64,000 bases of DNA from Gemmatimonadota bacterium (GTDB lineage Bacteria; Gemmatimonadota; Gemmatimonadetes; Gemmatimonadales; GWC2-71-9). Position 1 is the stretch's first letter; every line of letters starts with the position of its first letter. The position numbers and the translations under genes were made by a program. The stretch is taken from contig VGVQ01000022.1 in the NCBI GenBank assembly GCA_016874005.1, positions 1 to 64,000 of the forward strand, given 5' to 3'. Below are positions 51,955 to 61,017 of this stretch, in pieces. Under the pieces are notes generated by a model that saw nothing but the letters and a program-made list of their open reading frames with translations, did no database searches and was not told the origin of the DNA.

Positions 51955-53489
51955 CGCTGTGCGCTCGCTCGGGCGGGGGCGGGCTCGAACCTCGCTGCCC
52001 CGATCAAGGGGACCATGTCGATGGGCCGCCCCGCGCCGCCCACCGTGACCCGAATCAACTGGGCCGATGCCGGGAACTGCCCGAAGGTCGGGTCCGCCCC
52101 GATCCACTCACCGTCGACTTCGACCTCCGTCCAACTATGGCTGTATCCCTTGCCTGCCTGGAGCAGAATCCCGCCGACCACCCGGGCATCGAGCCCCAGC
52201 GAGCGGGCCATGGCCGCGAGCGTCGCCGCCGCGCCTTCCGCCCCCGCTCGGCGTTCGGCCAGCACCTGCGAGGGAACCGCCGGCGCCCCAGGCGAAGGAT
52301 CGATTCGAAGTCGCCGGCCGAGCCACTTGGTGAGCGACTTGATCCGCTCCCGCCCGACTTCGTCGCCCGCGATCTCGATGGCCATCCGAGCCACCAGGGA
52401 ATCCGGTTGGCCCGGGTAGCCCGCCGGGCCGAGATACTCGGACCGATTCGAGTCCCGGACCGCCGCGGCGACTCGAGTCTGGACCCGGCCGTTCTCGGCG
52501 GCGTCCTGGCCATCGCCCGCAAGCCACGAGACCCGCGGCAGCAAGAACCGCTCGATCGGCTCTCGCACCACGCGGTAGTCGCCGGCCCCGCCCACCGCCG
52601 GGACCACGCCGGCCTCGAGCACGGACTCGATCCCAGTCACGGACCGGTGATTCGCGGGCCCTTCCCGCGCCACTGCCTGGCGATAGTTGACGCTGACCAG
52701 CTCGAACGCCGACCGCTCCAGCCGGATCCCCAAGGCGGCCTCGGACATCACCAGGCCCCCGTGCTCGTCGACCCAACTGACCACCGGGGCGCCGATCGCT
52801 TCGTGCTCGATCCGAAAGGCCCGAACGGTGTCGTATCTGACGGCCATCCACCTCTTCGTCAGCCGCTGTTCGATGGCACTGTCAGCCACCACGAACATCG
52901 AGTCCGTGGTAGCGGTGAACGCCACCTTGTTGACCGTCCCGGTCGCCAGCTCGAGGACGTTCGCTTCGACGATCCGGCCCACCTCCAACCGCTTGCCGAA
53001 TGCCAGCCGATAGGGGAGCACTTGGGGGAGCACGACGTCGCCCGGCAACCGGACCCGCCACCGTTGGCTCGGCTGGTCCCGCCCCTCCCGTTTCGCCATC
53101 GCCAGGACCGAGTCGCCCTCGACTTGGCCGGTGAACTGTTCGAAAAGGCCGCCGCCCATGACCGTCCGGTCGAAGCCAATCAAGCGGAGGCTCCGACTCA
53201 AGGACACGTCGGTCCGCCGGGTGACTCGGCGGACCGAGTCGCCGGTGGGGACATCGAGCGCCAGGACCTCGCTCAACCGGAACCCGGTGAGGACGGTATC
53301 GACCGTGATGCTCGCGTAGCCGATCTGGTAGCGCCCCGCCTTCACGGCATAGAAGTGCGCCTCCGGATTGAGCCGAATGGTCGCCTCGTCGGTGGAGAAC
53401 TCTCGCCGGGCCAGCCAGCCGAGCGAGGCCGCCCACCCAACCAAAACGAGCCGCGCGGCGGTTCGCCGATCGAAGGAACCCACTTTCAC
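51951..53489 (-). CDS. Membrane-anchored transglutaminase-like protein without the catalytic Cys
   Basis: A 512-residue protein with an N-terminal membrane segment (residues 10-27, AARLVLVGWAASLGWLA) and a beta-rich middle. The C-terminal transglutaminase-like domain (about 385-480) has SHSWTEVEVDGEWIGADPTF, carrying the His and Asp of the triad. At the cysteine position, where the family has GDCxEH, the sequence is RRAGAEGAAATLAAMARSLG, with no Cys. So classical amide transfer is unlikely. It may bind or present substrate. The GTG start overlaps the TPR stop, and its stop overlaps the ATPase ATG. This suggests one complex or pathway for all five products. Confidence 0.8.
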   Translation of the reverse strand: MKVGSFDRRTAARLVLVGWAASLGWLARREFSTDEATIRLNPEAHFYAVKAGRYQIGYASITVDTVLTGFRLSEVLALDVPTGDSVRRVTRRTDVSLSRSLRLIGFDRTVMGGGLFEQFTGQVEGDSVLAMAKREGRDQPSQRWRVRLPGDVVLPQVLPYRLAFGKRLEVGRIVEANVLELATGTVNKVAFTATTDSMFVVADSAIEQRLTKRWMAVRYDTVRAFRIEHEAIGAPVVSWVDEHGGLVMSEAALGIRLERSAFELVSVNYRQAVAREGPANHRSVTGIESVLEAGVVPAVGGAGDYRVVREPIERFLLPRVSWLAGDGQDAAENGRVQTRVAAAVRDSNRSEYLGPAGYPGQPDSLVARMAIEIAGDEVGRERIKSLTKWLGRRLRIDPSPGAPAVPSQVLAERRAGAEGAAATLAAMARSLGLDARVVGGILLQAGKGYSHSWTEVEVDGEWIGADPTFGQFPASAQLIRVTVGGAGRPIDMVPLIGAARFEPAPARASAQR

Positions 53490-54283
53490 GCCGACTGTGC
53501 CTCGCGCGCTTTTCGGTGCATGGCGACCGCCTCATCGGTCCGGCCCTGTCGATCGAACAACCGCCCCAGCAACTGGTACGGCCGAGGATCGGCGGGCATC
53601 GTTTCCGCAACCTCGGACAGGATTACCTCGGCGTCCGCCTCATCCCCGCTGGCCGCCAGGGCTTCGCCGTAGGCGAGGCGCACCTCCACGTCTTGAGGTG
53701 CCATGCCCATCGCCTCCCGAAGCTGCCGGATCGCCCCCTGGGTCAGCCCTCGCCGGAGGAGGACCGTTCCCAGGTAACGATAGGCAGGGTAATGACTTGG
53801 GTCCTGCGCCACGGCCCGGCGAAAGTCCGCCTCGGCCTCCTGTGACCGACCGGCCCGTGCATAGAGTGCGCCACGGGCAACCCAGATCGAGGCCCCCGAG
53901 GGATCGATCGCGAGGCCCGCCGACAGCTCCTCGATGGCTTCCGCGAGGTCGCCCCCGCCGGCCAGCAGGTCCGCCAGTTGATGCCGGGTCGCCATCCGGT
54001 TCGGATCGAGTTCGAGCATCGTCCGGAGCGTCTGGATCGCCTCCAGCCGGCGCCCGTCCACGGCCAATCGGTGGGCTTGCCCGCTCAACAGGTCTCCGGC
54101 CGAATGGCTCGAGACGTCGTCGTTCGCGACGGTCGGATCGGGGATCACCTCGGAGAACGGGGTCGGCGATCCGGTTCGCGGACCCCATTCCGGCGCGGTG
54201 GCACCTTCGAGGCGAACACCCTCGTCGATCCCGTCGGGGCGGTGGTTGTCGCCCTGGCGCGAGTGCCAGACTCGGCCCGTCAT
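53486..54283 (-). CDS. TPR-repeat protein of the five-gene operon
   Basis: A 265-residue protein. After about 65 unstructured, charged residues come five to six tetratricopeptide repeats: LEAIQTLRTMLELDPNRMAT, LAEAIEELSAGLAIDPSGAS, SQEAEADFRRAVAQDPSHYP and then GAIRQLREAMGMAPQDVEV. The last repeats are well formed up to RTDEAVAMHRKAREAQ. TPR proteins hold other proteins together. I start at ATG 54283, which overlaps the ATP-grasp stop (ATGA); an in-frame opening extends to 54565 inside that gene. It has no signal peptide, so it is cytosolic. Confidence 0.8.
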   Translation of the reverse strand: MTGRVWHSRQGDNHRPDGIDEGVRLEGATAPEWGPRTGSPTPFSEVIPDPTVANDDVSSHSAGDLLSGQAHRLAVDGRRLEAIQTLRTMLELDPNRMATRHQLADLLAGGGDLAEAIEELSAGLAIDPSGASIWVARGALYARAGRSQEAEADFRRAVAQDPSHYPAYRYLGTVLLRRGLTQGAIRQLREAMGMAPQDVEVRLAYGEALAASGDEADAEVILSEVAETMPADPRPYQLLGRLFDRQGRTDEAVAMHRKAREAQSA

Positions 54284-55500
54284 TCCGCGGCCGTCATCCG
54301 GGGAGGGACGCTGGCAAAGAAATCCTGGTAGAACCGTTCGGTGTAGCTTGCCAGGAGTGTCTCCACTCGGGGCAATGATGGAGAGCGGACAACCAGGCCG
54401 GCGTGGTGCTTCTTGTCGAGACGCCAGACGACCTCGGGGTCGTCGTACCCCGAAAGGTCGGGCCGCTCCTGTCGGGCCAGCGAGACGAGCAGTCCGGCGT
54501 ATTCGCGCCGCAGGGGGACCACCCGGTACGGATCGATCTCCTCGCGGCATTCGAGCCGTGCCCACTCCGCCCAGAGATTGAGCCCGGTGGCCGCCTCGAT
54601 CAGGTCGACGATGTGCGCCCCGCCGACCCGGGCGGAGGTCTCGAGGAAGTAGTACGAGCCATCGGCCCGACTCTTGATGAACTCGGAGTGTGAGACCCCG
54701 GATCGGAGACCCAACGCTTTGAGCAGGGTCCGGTTGAACGAGAGCAATGCCCGCTCCTCCGGGCTGCGTCGCTTCACCGTCCGAGTGGTGAACACCCGAC
54801 CATCGTGCGAGGTCTCGAGCGGCGGGGTCCCGTACTGACTGGCCACCGCGAAGCGAACCTGGTTGTCGGAGACCAGTGAGTCGACGTGGAAGACCTCGCC
54901 GGGCACGAACTGCTCGAGTACGAAGAACGACTGCTCGTCGCCGAGCCGCTCGAGCACCGACCAGACCTCATCCGGCGTGGCGACTTTTCGGATCCCGATC
55001 GCGGCGGCCATCATCCGGGGCTTCAGGACGTACGGGCCAGGTGTTTCGGCCAGGAATGCCGCGATCTCGCCGTGGTTGACCACCGGCACGAAGGCCGGGA
55101 TCTTCAACCCCTCCTCCTTCGCCCGGGTTCGCATCGCCAGCTTGTCGCGAAAATACCGGGCCGTCGTGTCGCCCATGCCGGGCACCCGAAGGTGCTCCCG
55201 GAGCGCCGCCGCTTTCTCTACGTCGAAGTCGTCCAACGCCACGATCCGGTCGATCCGGACGGTCCGGGCGAGGTAGCTGACACCCTTGATGACGTCCGGC
55301 ATGTGCCATCGCTTCTCCACATCGGCGATGTAATACACGTCGTCCAACGACTCACGGGGCCAGTCGTCGTGCTCGAGGCTCTTCGAGGTGAGCAAGAGCA
55401 CCCGCCAGCCTTGGCGCTTGGCCGAAACGAGAAACGCATCGCCCTTTCGGTAGCTCGCGATGCAGAGAATCGTCGGTTGGCGCGGTGCCGGTTTGGTCAT
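54280..55500 (-). CDS. ATP-grasp carboxylate ligase-like protein, first gene of the five-gene operon
   Basis: A 406-residue ATP-grasp protein. The N-terminal Rossmann-like part ([20 protein letters not shown]) is followed by ATP-grasp elements: [57 protein letters not shown] and [20 protein letters not shown]. This resembles carbamoyl-phosphate/biotin-carboxylase-like and amino-acid ligases that join a carboxylate to an amine via acyl phosphate. The Asn usual in the LExNxR segment is Ser (LETSAR), so metal binding may vary. The start ATG 55500 faces uvrA with a 105-base gap. It is a possible peptide ligase, with the role inferred from the operon. Confidence 0.82.
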   Translation of the reverse strand: MTKPAPRQPTILCIASYRKGDAFLVSAKRQGWRVLLLTSKSLEHDDWPRESLDDVYYIADVEKRWHMPDVIKGVSYLARTVRIDRIVALDDFDVEKAAALREHLRVPGMGDTTARYFRDKLAMRTRAKEEGLKIPAFVPVVNHGEIAAFLAETPGPYVLKPRMMAAAIGIRKVATPDEVWSVLERLGDEQSFFVLEQFVPGEVFHVDSLVSDNQVRFAVASQYGTPPLETSHDGRVFTTRTVKRRSPEERALLSFNRTLLKALGLRSGVSHSEFIKSRADGSYYFLETSARVGGAHIVDLIEAATGLNLWAEWARLECREEIDPYRVVPLRREYAGLLVSLARQERPDLSGYDDPEVVWRLDKKHHAGLVVRSPSLPRVETLLASYTERFYQDFFASVPPRMTAAE

Positions 55501-55605
55501 GGCGGCTGTCCCTGGGTTCGGGTGGCCGTCGAAGTTAGCGACCGGGCCGGCCCGGAGGGACCTGCGGATTGAAGCCAACCACGTTTCGGGATATGTTCAG
55601 GGGCT

Positions 55606-58500
55606 ATGGCCCAAGAATATCTCCGGGTTCGGGGTGCCAGGGAGCACAACCTCAAGAACATCTCGGTCGCCATTCCGAGGAACCAACTCACCGTAATCAC
55701 CGGCTTGTCAGGGTCGGGCAAATCCTCGCTCGCCTTTGATACGATCTATGCCGAGGGCCAGCGTCGGTACGTCGAATCCCTCTCGGCATACGCTCGCCAG
55801 TTCCTCGGGTTGATGGAGAAGCCTGACGTCGACGCCATCGAGGGCCTGTCGCCGGCGATTTCGATCGAGCAGAAGTCCACCGGCAACAACCCCCGATCCA
55901 CCGTGGGGACCGTCACCGAGATCTACGACTACATGCGGCTGCTCTGGGCCCGCGCCGGGGTGCCTCATTGTCCCAACGACGGCTCACCGGTCAGCCGGCA
56001 GAGCTCGAGCCAGATCGCCGATGCCGTGCTGGCCTGGCCCGAGGGCACCCGGGTCGAGGTCCTCGGTCCAGTGGTTCGGGGTCGCAAGGGCGAGTTCCGC
56101 GACTTGTTCGACGACCTGGCCAAACGGGGTTTCGTCCGGGTCCGAGTCGACGGCGAGATCGTCGACCTCGCCGCCGTGCCGAAACTCAACCGGCGCCAGA
56201 ATCACGACATCGCGGTGGTCGTCGACCGTCTCGTCGTTCGGGCCGCCGATCGGGCCCGCCTCGCCGATTCGATCGAGACAGCCCTCAAGACTGCCGACGG
56301 CACGGTCGAAGTGGTCCGACACGACGGTCCCCGGCCGGTGTCGGTCCTGTTCTCCGAACGGTTCGCCTGCCCCAAGTGCGGTCACTCGATGCCGGAACTC
56401 GAGCCCCGCCAGTTTTCCTTCAATTCGCCCTACGGGACCTGCGGCGAGTGCCACGGCCTCGGCACTCGCCGGGAGGCCGTCGAGGAGCTCATCCTCGGCG
56501 ACCCCACCATCTCCATTCTCGAGGGTGTCGTCCTGCCTTGGGGCGAGCCGAGCGGGTACCTCCGGCGGGTCGTTCTCCCCACCCTCGCCAAGACCTACAA
56601 ATTCGACCCTGCCGCGCCCTGGAAGTCGCTCTCCGCGACCGCCAAGGAAGTCCTCCTGCGAGGGGCTCCCGGCAAGACGTTCAAGTTCCAATTCGACTCG
56701 GCCAAGTTCAAGGGCGAATACGAGTCCCACTGGGAGGGTATTCTCAAGAACGTCGAGCGCCGGTTCTTCGAGACCACCTCGGACGCCACCAGGCAACAGC
56801 TGGCCGACTACATGGTCGAGGCGCCCTGCCGCGCCTGCGGCGGTCGCCGGCTCAAGCCCGAGAGCCTCGCGGTTACCGTCGCCGGGAAGAGCATCGGCGA
56901 AATCGTCGACCATTCGGTCGATCAAGCGGCGGAGTTCTTCGAGCGGATCCCGGTGGGGCGGGGCAAGGCCGGTGCCGTCGACCCCGAGGTGGCGGGGCCC
57001 GTCCTGAAAGAAATCCGAGAGCGGCTCCGGTTCTTGAGCGACGTGGGGCTCGAGTACCTTACGCTGGGACGGGCCGCCGGCTCGCTCTCCGGCGGCGAGG
57101 CCCAGCGCATTCGCCTGGCCACCCAAATCGGCTCCCGTCTCGTCGGGGTGCTCTACATTCTCGACGAGCCCAGCATCGGCCTCCATCAGCGCGACAACGA
57201 TCGCCTGCTCGCGACGCTGAGGGAACTCCGCGACCTTGGCAACACCGTGCTCGTCGTCGAACACGACGAGGATACCATCCGGGCGGCCGACTACGTCATC
57301 GACCTCGGGCCCAAGGCGGGGCGCTTCGGAGGCGAGGTCGTCGTCCGAGGCACGGTCGCCGACGTCATCGACCACCCGGAATCCCTCACCGGCCGCTACT
57401 TGAAGGGCGAACTCAGGATTCCCCTCCCGGACCGTCGCCGGCCGATCGACCGGAAGCGAACGCTCCGAATCGTCGGGGCCAAGGCCAACAACCTCAAGAA
57501 CCTCGCCCTCGACATTCCGTTAGGCGTCTTCGTGGCGGTGACCGGCGTTTCCGGGTCGGGGAAATCGACCCTCGTCACCGAGATTCTCTACCATGCCCTG
57601 GCGCGCCACTTCTATCGCGCCAAAGTCGTTCCCGGGGCGCACAAGACCATCGAGGGACTCGGCCACCTCGATAAGGTCATCGACATCGACCAGAGCCCGA
57701 TCGGGCGGACCCCCCGTTCCAATCCCGCCACCTACACCGGTCTGTTCACGCCGATTCGCGAACTCTTCGCCCAGCTTCCCGAAGCCAAGATGCGCGGCTA
57801 CGGCCCGGGGCGGTTCTCGTTCAACGTCAAGGGCGGTCGCTGCGAATCGTGCGAAGGCGACGGCCTCGTCAAGATCGAGATGCACTTCCTCCCGGATGTC
57901 TATGTCCCTTGCGAAGTCTGCAAGGGGAAGCGGTACAACCGGGAGACCCTCGAAGTCCGCTACAAGGGCCGGTCGATCGCCGACGTGCTCGAGCTCAACG
58001 TCGCCGACGCGATGGAGTTTTTCGCCGCCCAAGGGCGGATCAAAGAGAAGCTCGAGCTCCTCAACGACGTCGGCTTGGGATACCTCCACCTCGGGCAAGC
58101 GGCCACCACTCTCTCGGGCGGCGAGGCTCAACGGGTCAAACTCGCGACCGAGCTGTCCAAACGCGATACCGGCCGGACCCTCTACATCCTCGACGAGCCC
58201 ACCACGGGCCTCCACTTCGAAGACGTTCGGCTCCTCCTGGAAGTCCTTCACCGGCTGGTCGACAAGGGCAACAGCGTCCTGGTGATCGAGCACAACTTGG
58301 ACGTGATCAAGACCGCCGACTGGATTCTCGACCTCGGGCCGGACGGCGGCCTCAAGGGCGGGGCGCTGGTGGCGGCGGGAACGCCGGAGCACGTTGCCGG
58401 GGTCGAAAACAGCCATACTGGTCGCTTCTTGAAGCGGGTCCTCTCGGGCGTCAAACGCCCGGCTCGAGCCAGCCAGGCCCGGGCGGAAGCCGCGAGGTGA
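55606..58500 (+). CDS. uvrA: Excinuclease ABC subunit A
   Basis: A 964-residue damage-recognition ATPase of nucleotide excision repair, with two ABC modules. Walker A sites are [13 protein letters not shown] (near residue 35) and [11 protein letters not shown] (near residue 645); signatures are [16 protein letters not shown] and [16 protein letters not shown]. The zinc modules have [10 protein letters not shown] with CGECHGLG, and CESCEGDG with [10 protein letters not shown]. The insertion domain and the UvrB-binding segment are present. Length and order are normal. It starts at ATG 55606; LexA-type boxes were not recognised in the short divergent gap upstream. A strong hairpin follows the stop. 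Confidence 0.97.
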   Translation: MAQEYLRVRGAREHNLKNISVAIPRNQLTVITGLSGSGKSSLAFDTIYAEGQRRYVESLSAYARQFLGLMEKPDVDAIEGLSPAISIEQKSTGNNPRSTVGTVTEIYDYMRLLWARAGVPHCPNDGSPVSRQSSSQIADAVLAWPEGTRVEVLGPVVRGRKGEFRDLFDDLAKRGFVRVRVDGEIVDLAAVPKLNRRQNHDIAVVVDRLVVRAADRARLADSIETALKTADGTVEVVRHDGPRPVSVLFSERFACPKCGHSMPELEPRQFSFNSPYGTCGECHGLGTRREAVEELILGDPTISILEGVVLPWGEPSGYLRRVVLPTLAKTYKFDPAAPWKSLSATAKEVLLRGAPGKTFKFQFDSAKFKGEYESHWEGILKNVERRFFETTSDATRQQLADYMVEAPCRACGGRRLKPESLAVTVAGKSIGEIVDHSVDQAAEFFERIPVGRGKAGAVDPEVAGPVLKEIRERLRFLSDVGLEYLTLGRAAGSLSGGEAQRIRLATQIGSRLVGVLYILDEPSIGLHQRDNDRLLATLRELRDLGNTVLVVEHDEDTIRAADYVIDLGPKAGRFGGEVVVRGTVADVIDHPESLTGRYLKGELRIPLPDRRRPIDRKRTLRIVGAKANNLKNLALDIPLGVFVAVTGVSGSGKSTLVTEILYHALARHFYRAKVVPGAHKTIEGLGHLDKVIDIDQSPIGRTPRSNPATYTGLFTPIRELFAQLPEAKMRGYGPGRFSFNVKGGRCESCEGDGLVKIEMHFLPDVYVPCEVCKGKRYNRETLEVRYKGRSIADVLELNVADAMEFFAAQGRIKEKLELLNDVGLGYLHLGQAATTLSGGEAQRVKLATELSKRDTGRTLYILDEPTTGLHFEDVRLLLEVLHRLVDKGNSVLVIEHNLDVIKTADWILDLGPDGGLKGGALVAAGTPEHVAGVENSHTGRFLKRVLSGVKRPARASQARAEAAR

Positions 58501-58531
58501 CGTTGCAGCGGCTGAAACATCCTGCAACGTC
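58499..58531 (+). terminator. Hairpin directly after uvrA
   Basis: GACGTTGCAG (58499-58508) and CTGCAACGTC (58522-58531) form a perfect 10-bp stem with a 13-base loop, beginning in the uvrA stop codon. There is no T-run. Position and symmetry suggest transcript end or 3' protection. Confidence 0.6.
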
Positions 58532-58605
58532 GGGACGTATGCCCCACGTCGGCGAGCCTGAGCCGCCACGGTCAGGGGTCGACTTCGCAAGTTGCTGGAG
58601 CACGA

Positions 58606-58611
58606 TATCTT
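58606..58611 (+). promoter_or_regulatory. Candidate -10 box (TATCTT) for the tandem small-protein operon
   Basis: CGATATCTTAGAG lies 59 bases before the proposed TTG start at 58670 and 75 bases after the uvrA hairpin. It is the only promoter-like element between uvrA and the small-protein series. No convincing -35 box is visible. Confidence 0.45.
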
Positions 58612-58669
58612 AGAGAGTAGCCTGGGGCCGCGATGCCGGCCCCAGCTCTCGCACCGGAGGGTGCCGCCT

Positions 58670-58966
58670 TTGGGTCCTGACGTCATTGTCCCCGTCTTTG
58701 GAATGATCACTGGCATTCTGGTGATGGGCGCGTTGTCGTGGGGGCTCGTTAACATCTTTCGGGGTCCGGTGGGTCAGGCGCTCGCCAAACGGATTCATGG
58801 CGGCCATGGCGATCCCAATCCAGAACTGGCTACCGAGCTGTTCGACCTCAAGACCCAAGTCGAAGGGCTGCAGCAGCGCTTGGCCGAGACCGAGGAGCGG
58901 CTCGACTTCAGCGAACGTCTCCTCGCCAACCGACCCGAACCCTCTCCACCGGAAACGCCTCGATGA
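58670..58966 (+). CDS. Small membrane/coiled-coil protein, paralogue 1 of 7
   Basis: A 98-residue protein. A TTG at 58670 has GGAGG nine bases before it, and the protein then begins LGPDVIVPVFGMITGILVMG, aligning with the start of paralogue 4 (MDPGDVAPMIVVSML). One membrane segment (about 8-30), then FRGPVGQALAKRIHGG, then a coiled coil with QRLAETEERLDFSERLLAN. This 15-residue motif closes every member of the series. The ATG at 58703 is a possible alternative start. It resembles the C-terminal helix of PspB proteins (LxxRIxxLExIL). Its stop overlaps the next start. Confidence 0.72.
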   Translation: MGPDVIVPVFGMITGILVMGALSWGLVNIFRGPVGQALAKRIHGGHGDPNPELATELFDLKTQVEGLQQRLAETEERLDFSERLLANRPEPSPPETPR

Positions 58967-59253
58967 GCGACGACGTCGTTCAGTTCTTCGGGGTGATGAT
59001 GACCCTGCTGGTCACCGGCGTGCTGGGCTATGCCGGCTTCACCGTGGTTGGCGCGCTCCAACGACGGCTCGGCAGCCGCTCGGACCCGGTTCTCGCCCCT
59101 GATGAAGTCGAGGCCGTTCGGGCCAATATCGAAGAGACGGATCAGCTTCGGCACCGAGTCGCCGAACTCGAGGAGCGGTTGGATTTCGCGGAACGACTCC
59201 TCGCCAAGTCCGAACCGGCCCGGCTCTCCCCGGGCAACGACTGCCCCCCGTAG
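58963..59253 (+). CDS. Small membrane/coiled-coil protein, paralogue 2 of 7
   Basis: A 96-residue protein starting with an ATG that overlaps the previous stop (ATGA). One membrane segment (FFGVMMTLLVTGVLGYAGFT, about 8-30), a basic stretch (ALQRRLG), a charged helix and the shared motif HRVAELEERLDFAERLLAK, then a short tail. It matches paralogues 5 and 6 best in the motif. I know no named family; PspB-like by layout. It is probably inserted in the inner membrane with the coil in the cytosol (positive-inside rule). Confidence 0.78.
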   Translation: MSDDVVQFFGVMMTLLVTGVLGYAGFTVVGALQRRLGSRSDPVLAPDEVEAVRANIEETDQLRHRVAELEERLDFAERLLAKSEPARLSPGNDCPP

Positions 59254-59261
59254 GCTGCCTC

Positions 59262-59624
59262 ATGGTCCAACCCCAGCCGCCGATCCCGCCGCCGCCGGAT
59301 GTCTTCCCGGCTCCCCCGCCGGTGATCTTCCAGGACGGCCCTCCGGAAATCGTTCTCATCGCGGTAGTGTCGTTGGTCGGCATCATCGCCGCCGGGGTCC
59401 TCCTGCTGCCGCTGGTCCGAGCCCTCGCCCGCCGGCTGGAGGGCAAAACGGTCGACAACGCCTACCAAGCCGAGCTCGAACAGCTCCGGGCTCGGGTCGC
59501 CGAACTGGAGCCCCTTCAGCATCGTATCGCCGAACTCGAGGAAAGGGTCGACTTCTCGGAGCGGCTGCTCACCCAAGGCCGAGATGCCGCCCGCGCCCCT
59601 GGAGGCACCGATGGATCCCGGTGA
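59262..59624 (+). CDS. Small membrane/coiled-coil protein, paralogue 3 of 7, with Pro-rich N-terminus
   Basis: A 120-residue protein. It begins with a 26-residue Pro-rich stretch (PPIPPPPDVFPAPPPVIFQD) not found in the other copies, then one membrane segment (IVLIAVVSLVGIIAAGVLLL), ALARRLEG, and a longer coiled coil (LEQLRARVAELEPLQ) ending with the shared motif HRIAELEERVDFSERLLTQ. It is separated from paralogue 2 by eight bases, and its end overlaps the start of paralogue 4 by 14 bases. The proline stretch could bind SH3- or EVH1-like surfaces, but this is speculation. Confidence 0.76.
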   Translation: MVQPQPPIPPPPDVFPAPPPVIFQDGPPEIVLIAVVSLVGIIAAGVLLLPLVRALARRLEGKTVDNAYQAELEQLRARVAELEPLQHRIAELEERVDFSERLLTQGRDAARAPGGTDGSR

Positions 59625-59889
59625 CGTCGCCCCGATGATCGTCGTCTCGATGCTGGCGTTGGTGACCGGGGCCGTGATGATCTTCCGGGGGCCGCTGGGG
59701 AGAGCGATCGCTCGCCGGATCGAGGGCGGCGCGGGGCTGCCGAGTCCCGAGGTCGAGGCCCGGTTGAGCGACCTCGAGCACCGCCTTTCCGATGGTGAGC
59801 AGGAGCGGGCCGAGCTGCTCGAACGCCTGGAATTCGCCGAGCGGGTGCTTCTCCAGGCCAAGGATCCCCAGCGGGAACTTCCGAGGTGA
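59611..59889 (+). CDS. Small membrane/coiled-coil protein, paralogue 4 of 7
   Basis: A 92-residue protein: MDPGDVAPMIVVSMLALVTG with one membrane segment (about 9-28), IFRGPLGRAIARRIEGG, and a coiled coil ending in RAELLERLEFAERVLLQAK, the most divergent form of the shared motif. I take ATG 59611 because it aligns with paralogue 1; an in-frame ATG at 59584 would lie deeper inside the upstream gene. The stop overlaps the GTG of paralogue 5 (GTGA). Confidence 0.75.
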   Translation: MDPGDVAPMIVVSMLALVTGAVMIFRGPLGRAIARRIEGGAGLPSPEVEARLSDLEHRLSDGEQERAELLERLEFAERVLLQAKDPQRELPR

Positions 59890-60272
59890 GCGTGGTCAAG
59901 AAGCACCTCGGGATCGATCTCGTCGACCTCGCGATCCATGTCTTCGTGACCGGGCTCGCCATGGCGTTCGTCAACGAAATCGTCCTCGGCCCGGACGCCG
60001 ACGCCATCGCCTTGACCATTACCGCCGCGTCGGCGCTCCTGTTCGCCTGGCGCCGGCAACGGGGCCTCAAGCGCGCCGCCTCGTCACCGACTGGCCTGAC
60101 GACCGGGCAGATGGAAGCGGCGAGAATCGAAGAACTCGAGCAGCGACTCGCCGATCTCGAAGCCGGTCAGCTTCGGGTGGCGGAGCTGGAGGAGCGGCTC
60201 GACTTTGCCGAACGCCTCTTGGCCCAGGGTACCGGCGAACGGCTCCTCCCCGGCCAGGAGCGGGCTCGGTGA
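59886..60272 (+). CDS. Small membrane/coiled-coil protein, paralogue 5 of 7, two membrane segments
   Basis: A 128-residue protein with a GTG start overlapping the previous stop. It opens VSVVKKHLGIDLVDLAIHVF, has two membrane segments (about 14-33 and 40-56), a basic stretch (WRRQRGLKRAA), a TTGQMEAARIEELEQRLADL helix and the shared motif VAELEERLDFAERLLAQ. Its first 15 residues are copied in the remnant that follows (VSVVRRHLGIDGIDLA), so an eighth copy once stood there. Confidence 0.78.
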   Translation: MSVVKKHLGIDLVDLAIHVFVTGLAMAFVNEIVLGPDADAIALTITAASALLFAWRRQRGLKRAASSPTGLTTGQMEAARIEELEQRLADLEAGQLRVAELEERLDFAERLLAQGTGERLLPGQERAR

Positions 60273-60364
60273 GCGTCGTCCGACGGCATCTTGGTATCGA
60301 TGGCATCGACCTGGCCAGGCCGAGTCGAAACGCCGTGATCGAAACGCGAGGCCGCCATGGGTGA
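60269..60364 (+). pseudogene. 31-codon remnant of an eighth paralogue
   Basis: A GTG in a GTGA overlap with the stop of paralogue 5 starts the reading VSVVRRHLGIDGIDLARPSR, then NAVIETRGRHG and a stop. The first 15 residues match the start of paralogue 5 (VSVVKKHLGIDLVDLA) with four differences, but the membrane part and coil are missing. Its stop overlaps the start of paralogue 6. The best reading is a duplicated copy that lost its middle and end by deletion; translation of a short peptide remains possible. Confidence 0.65.
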
Positions 60365-60629
60365 AGTCGGGTTCTTCGCAATGTTCCTGATGGTTGGGGC
60401 CGTGGGCGTGTCGGTGCTACTGGGTCCCATCGGCAGTGCGGTCGCCCGGCGGCTGGCCGGCGGCAAGCAGGATCCCAAGACCGGCCTCTCGACCGGCGAA
60501 ATGGCCGCCGAGCGGGTTGCCCAGCTGGAGCAGCGGGTTCACGAGCTCGAGGAGCGGCTCGACTTCGCCGAGCGGATGCTCGCCCAGAGCAGGGAGTCGG
60601 CGGTCATCGAGCCGAGGACCCCGTCATGA
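60357..60629 (+). CDS. Small membrane/coiled-coil protein, paralogue 6 of 7
   Basis: A 90-residue protein: MGEVGFFAMFLMVGAVGVSV with one membrane segment (about 5-24), LLGPIGSAVARRLAGGKQ, then LSTGEMAAERVAQLEQRV and the shared motif HELEERLDFAERMLAQ. It overlaps the remnant's end by eight bases and the next start by four (ATGA). The part STGEMAAERVAQLEQR is close to the matching part of paralogue 5. Confidence 0.78.
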   Translation: MGEVGFFAMFLMVGAVGVSVLLGPIGSAVARRLAGGKQDPKTGLSTGEMAAERVAQLEQRVHELEERLDFAERMLAQSRESAVIEPRTPS

Positions 60630-60961
60630 ACCGGCGCGACGGCTCGTTCTCCGCCGCGGCGATTGCGGTCTCCGTCCTCGGGGCGCTTGCCGCCCACGTG
60701 GTGCTTGGCGTGGCCGTTGGGGAGGGGTACGCCATTCCGACCACCATCGTCGGGGCGATCGCGGCTGCCGTGGTGCTCCGTGGACCGGTCGGTCACGCCC
60801 TTGCTCGCCGAATCCAGGGTCCCGCCCCGTCCGAGCTTCCGCCCGATCAACTGCTCGGTGAGCTCGACGAGCTGCGAACCCGCTTGGCGGAACTCGAAGA
60901 ACGGGCCGATTTCTCCGAACGCCTGCTCGCCCAGCAGCGCGAGCGGTCCTCGACTGAGTAG
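60626..60961 (+). CDS. Small membrane/coiled-coil protein, paralogue 7 of 7, two membrane segments
   Basis: A 111-residue protein with an ATG that overlaps the previous stop. Two membrane segments (about 9-30 and 37-52), VLRGPVGHALARRIQGP as in copies 1 and 4, and a coil with ELDELRTRLAELEERADFSERLLAQ in two parts. It ends the series. A 56-base gap with a TATATT element follows, before the YbjN-like gene. Confidence 0.77.
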   Translation: MNRRDGSFSAAAIAVSVLGALAAHVVLGVAVGEGYAIPTTIVGAIAAAVVLRGPVGHALARRIQGPAPSELPPDQLLGELDELRTRLAELEERADFSERLLAQQRERSSTE

Positions 60962-60984
60962 TCGTATCGGATGCTCACGACCCC

Positions 60985-60992
60985 TATATATT
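60985..60992 (+). promoter_or_regulatory. Possible internal promoter before the YbjN-like and pspA genes
   Basis: TATATATT in the 56-base gap after paralogue 7 is the most AT-rich stretch nearby. It lies 25 bases before the ATG at 61018, which has GGAGG five bases upstream. No good -35 is visible. It could give the last two genes separate expression. Confidence 0.35.
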
Positions 60993-61017
60993 CCCCGATC
61001 CTTGCCCGGAGGATGCG

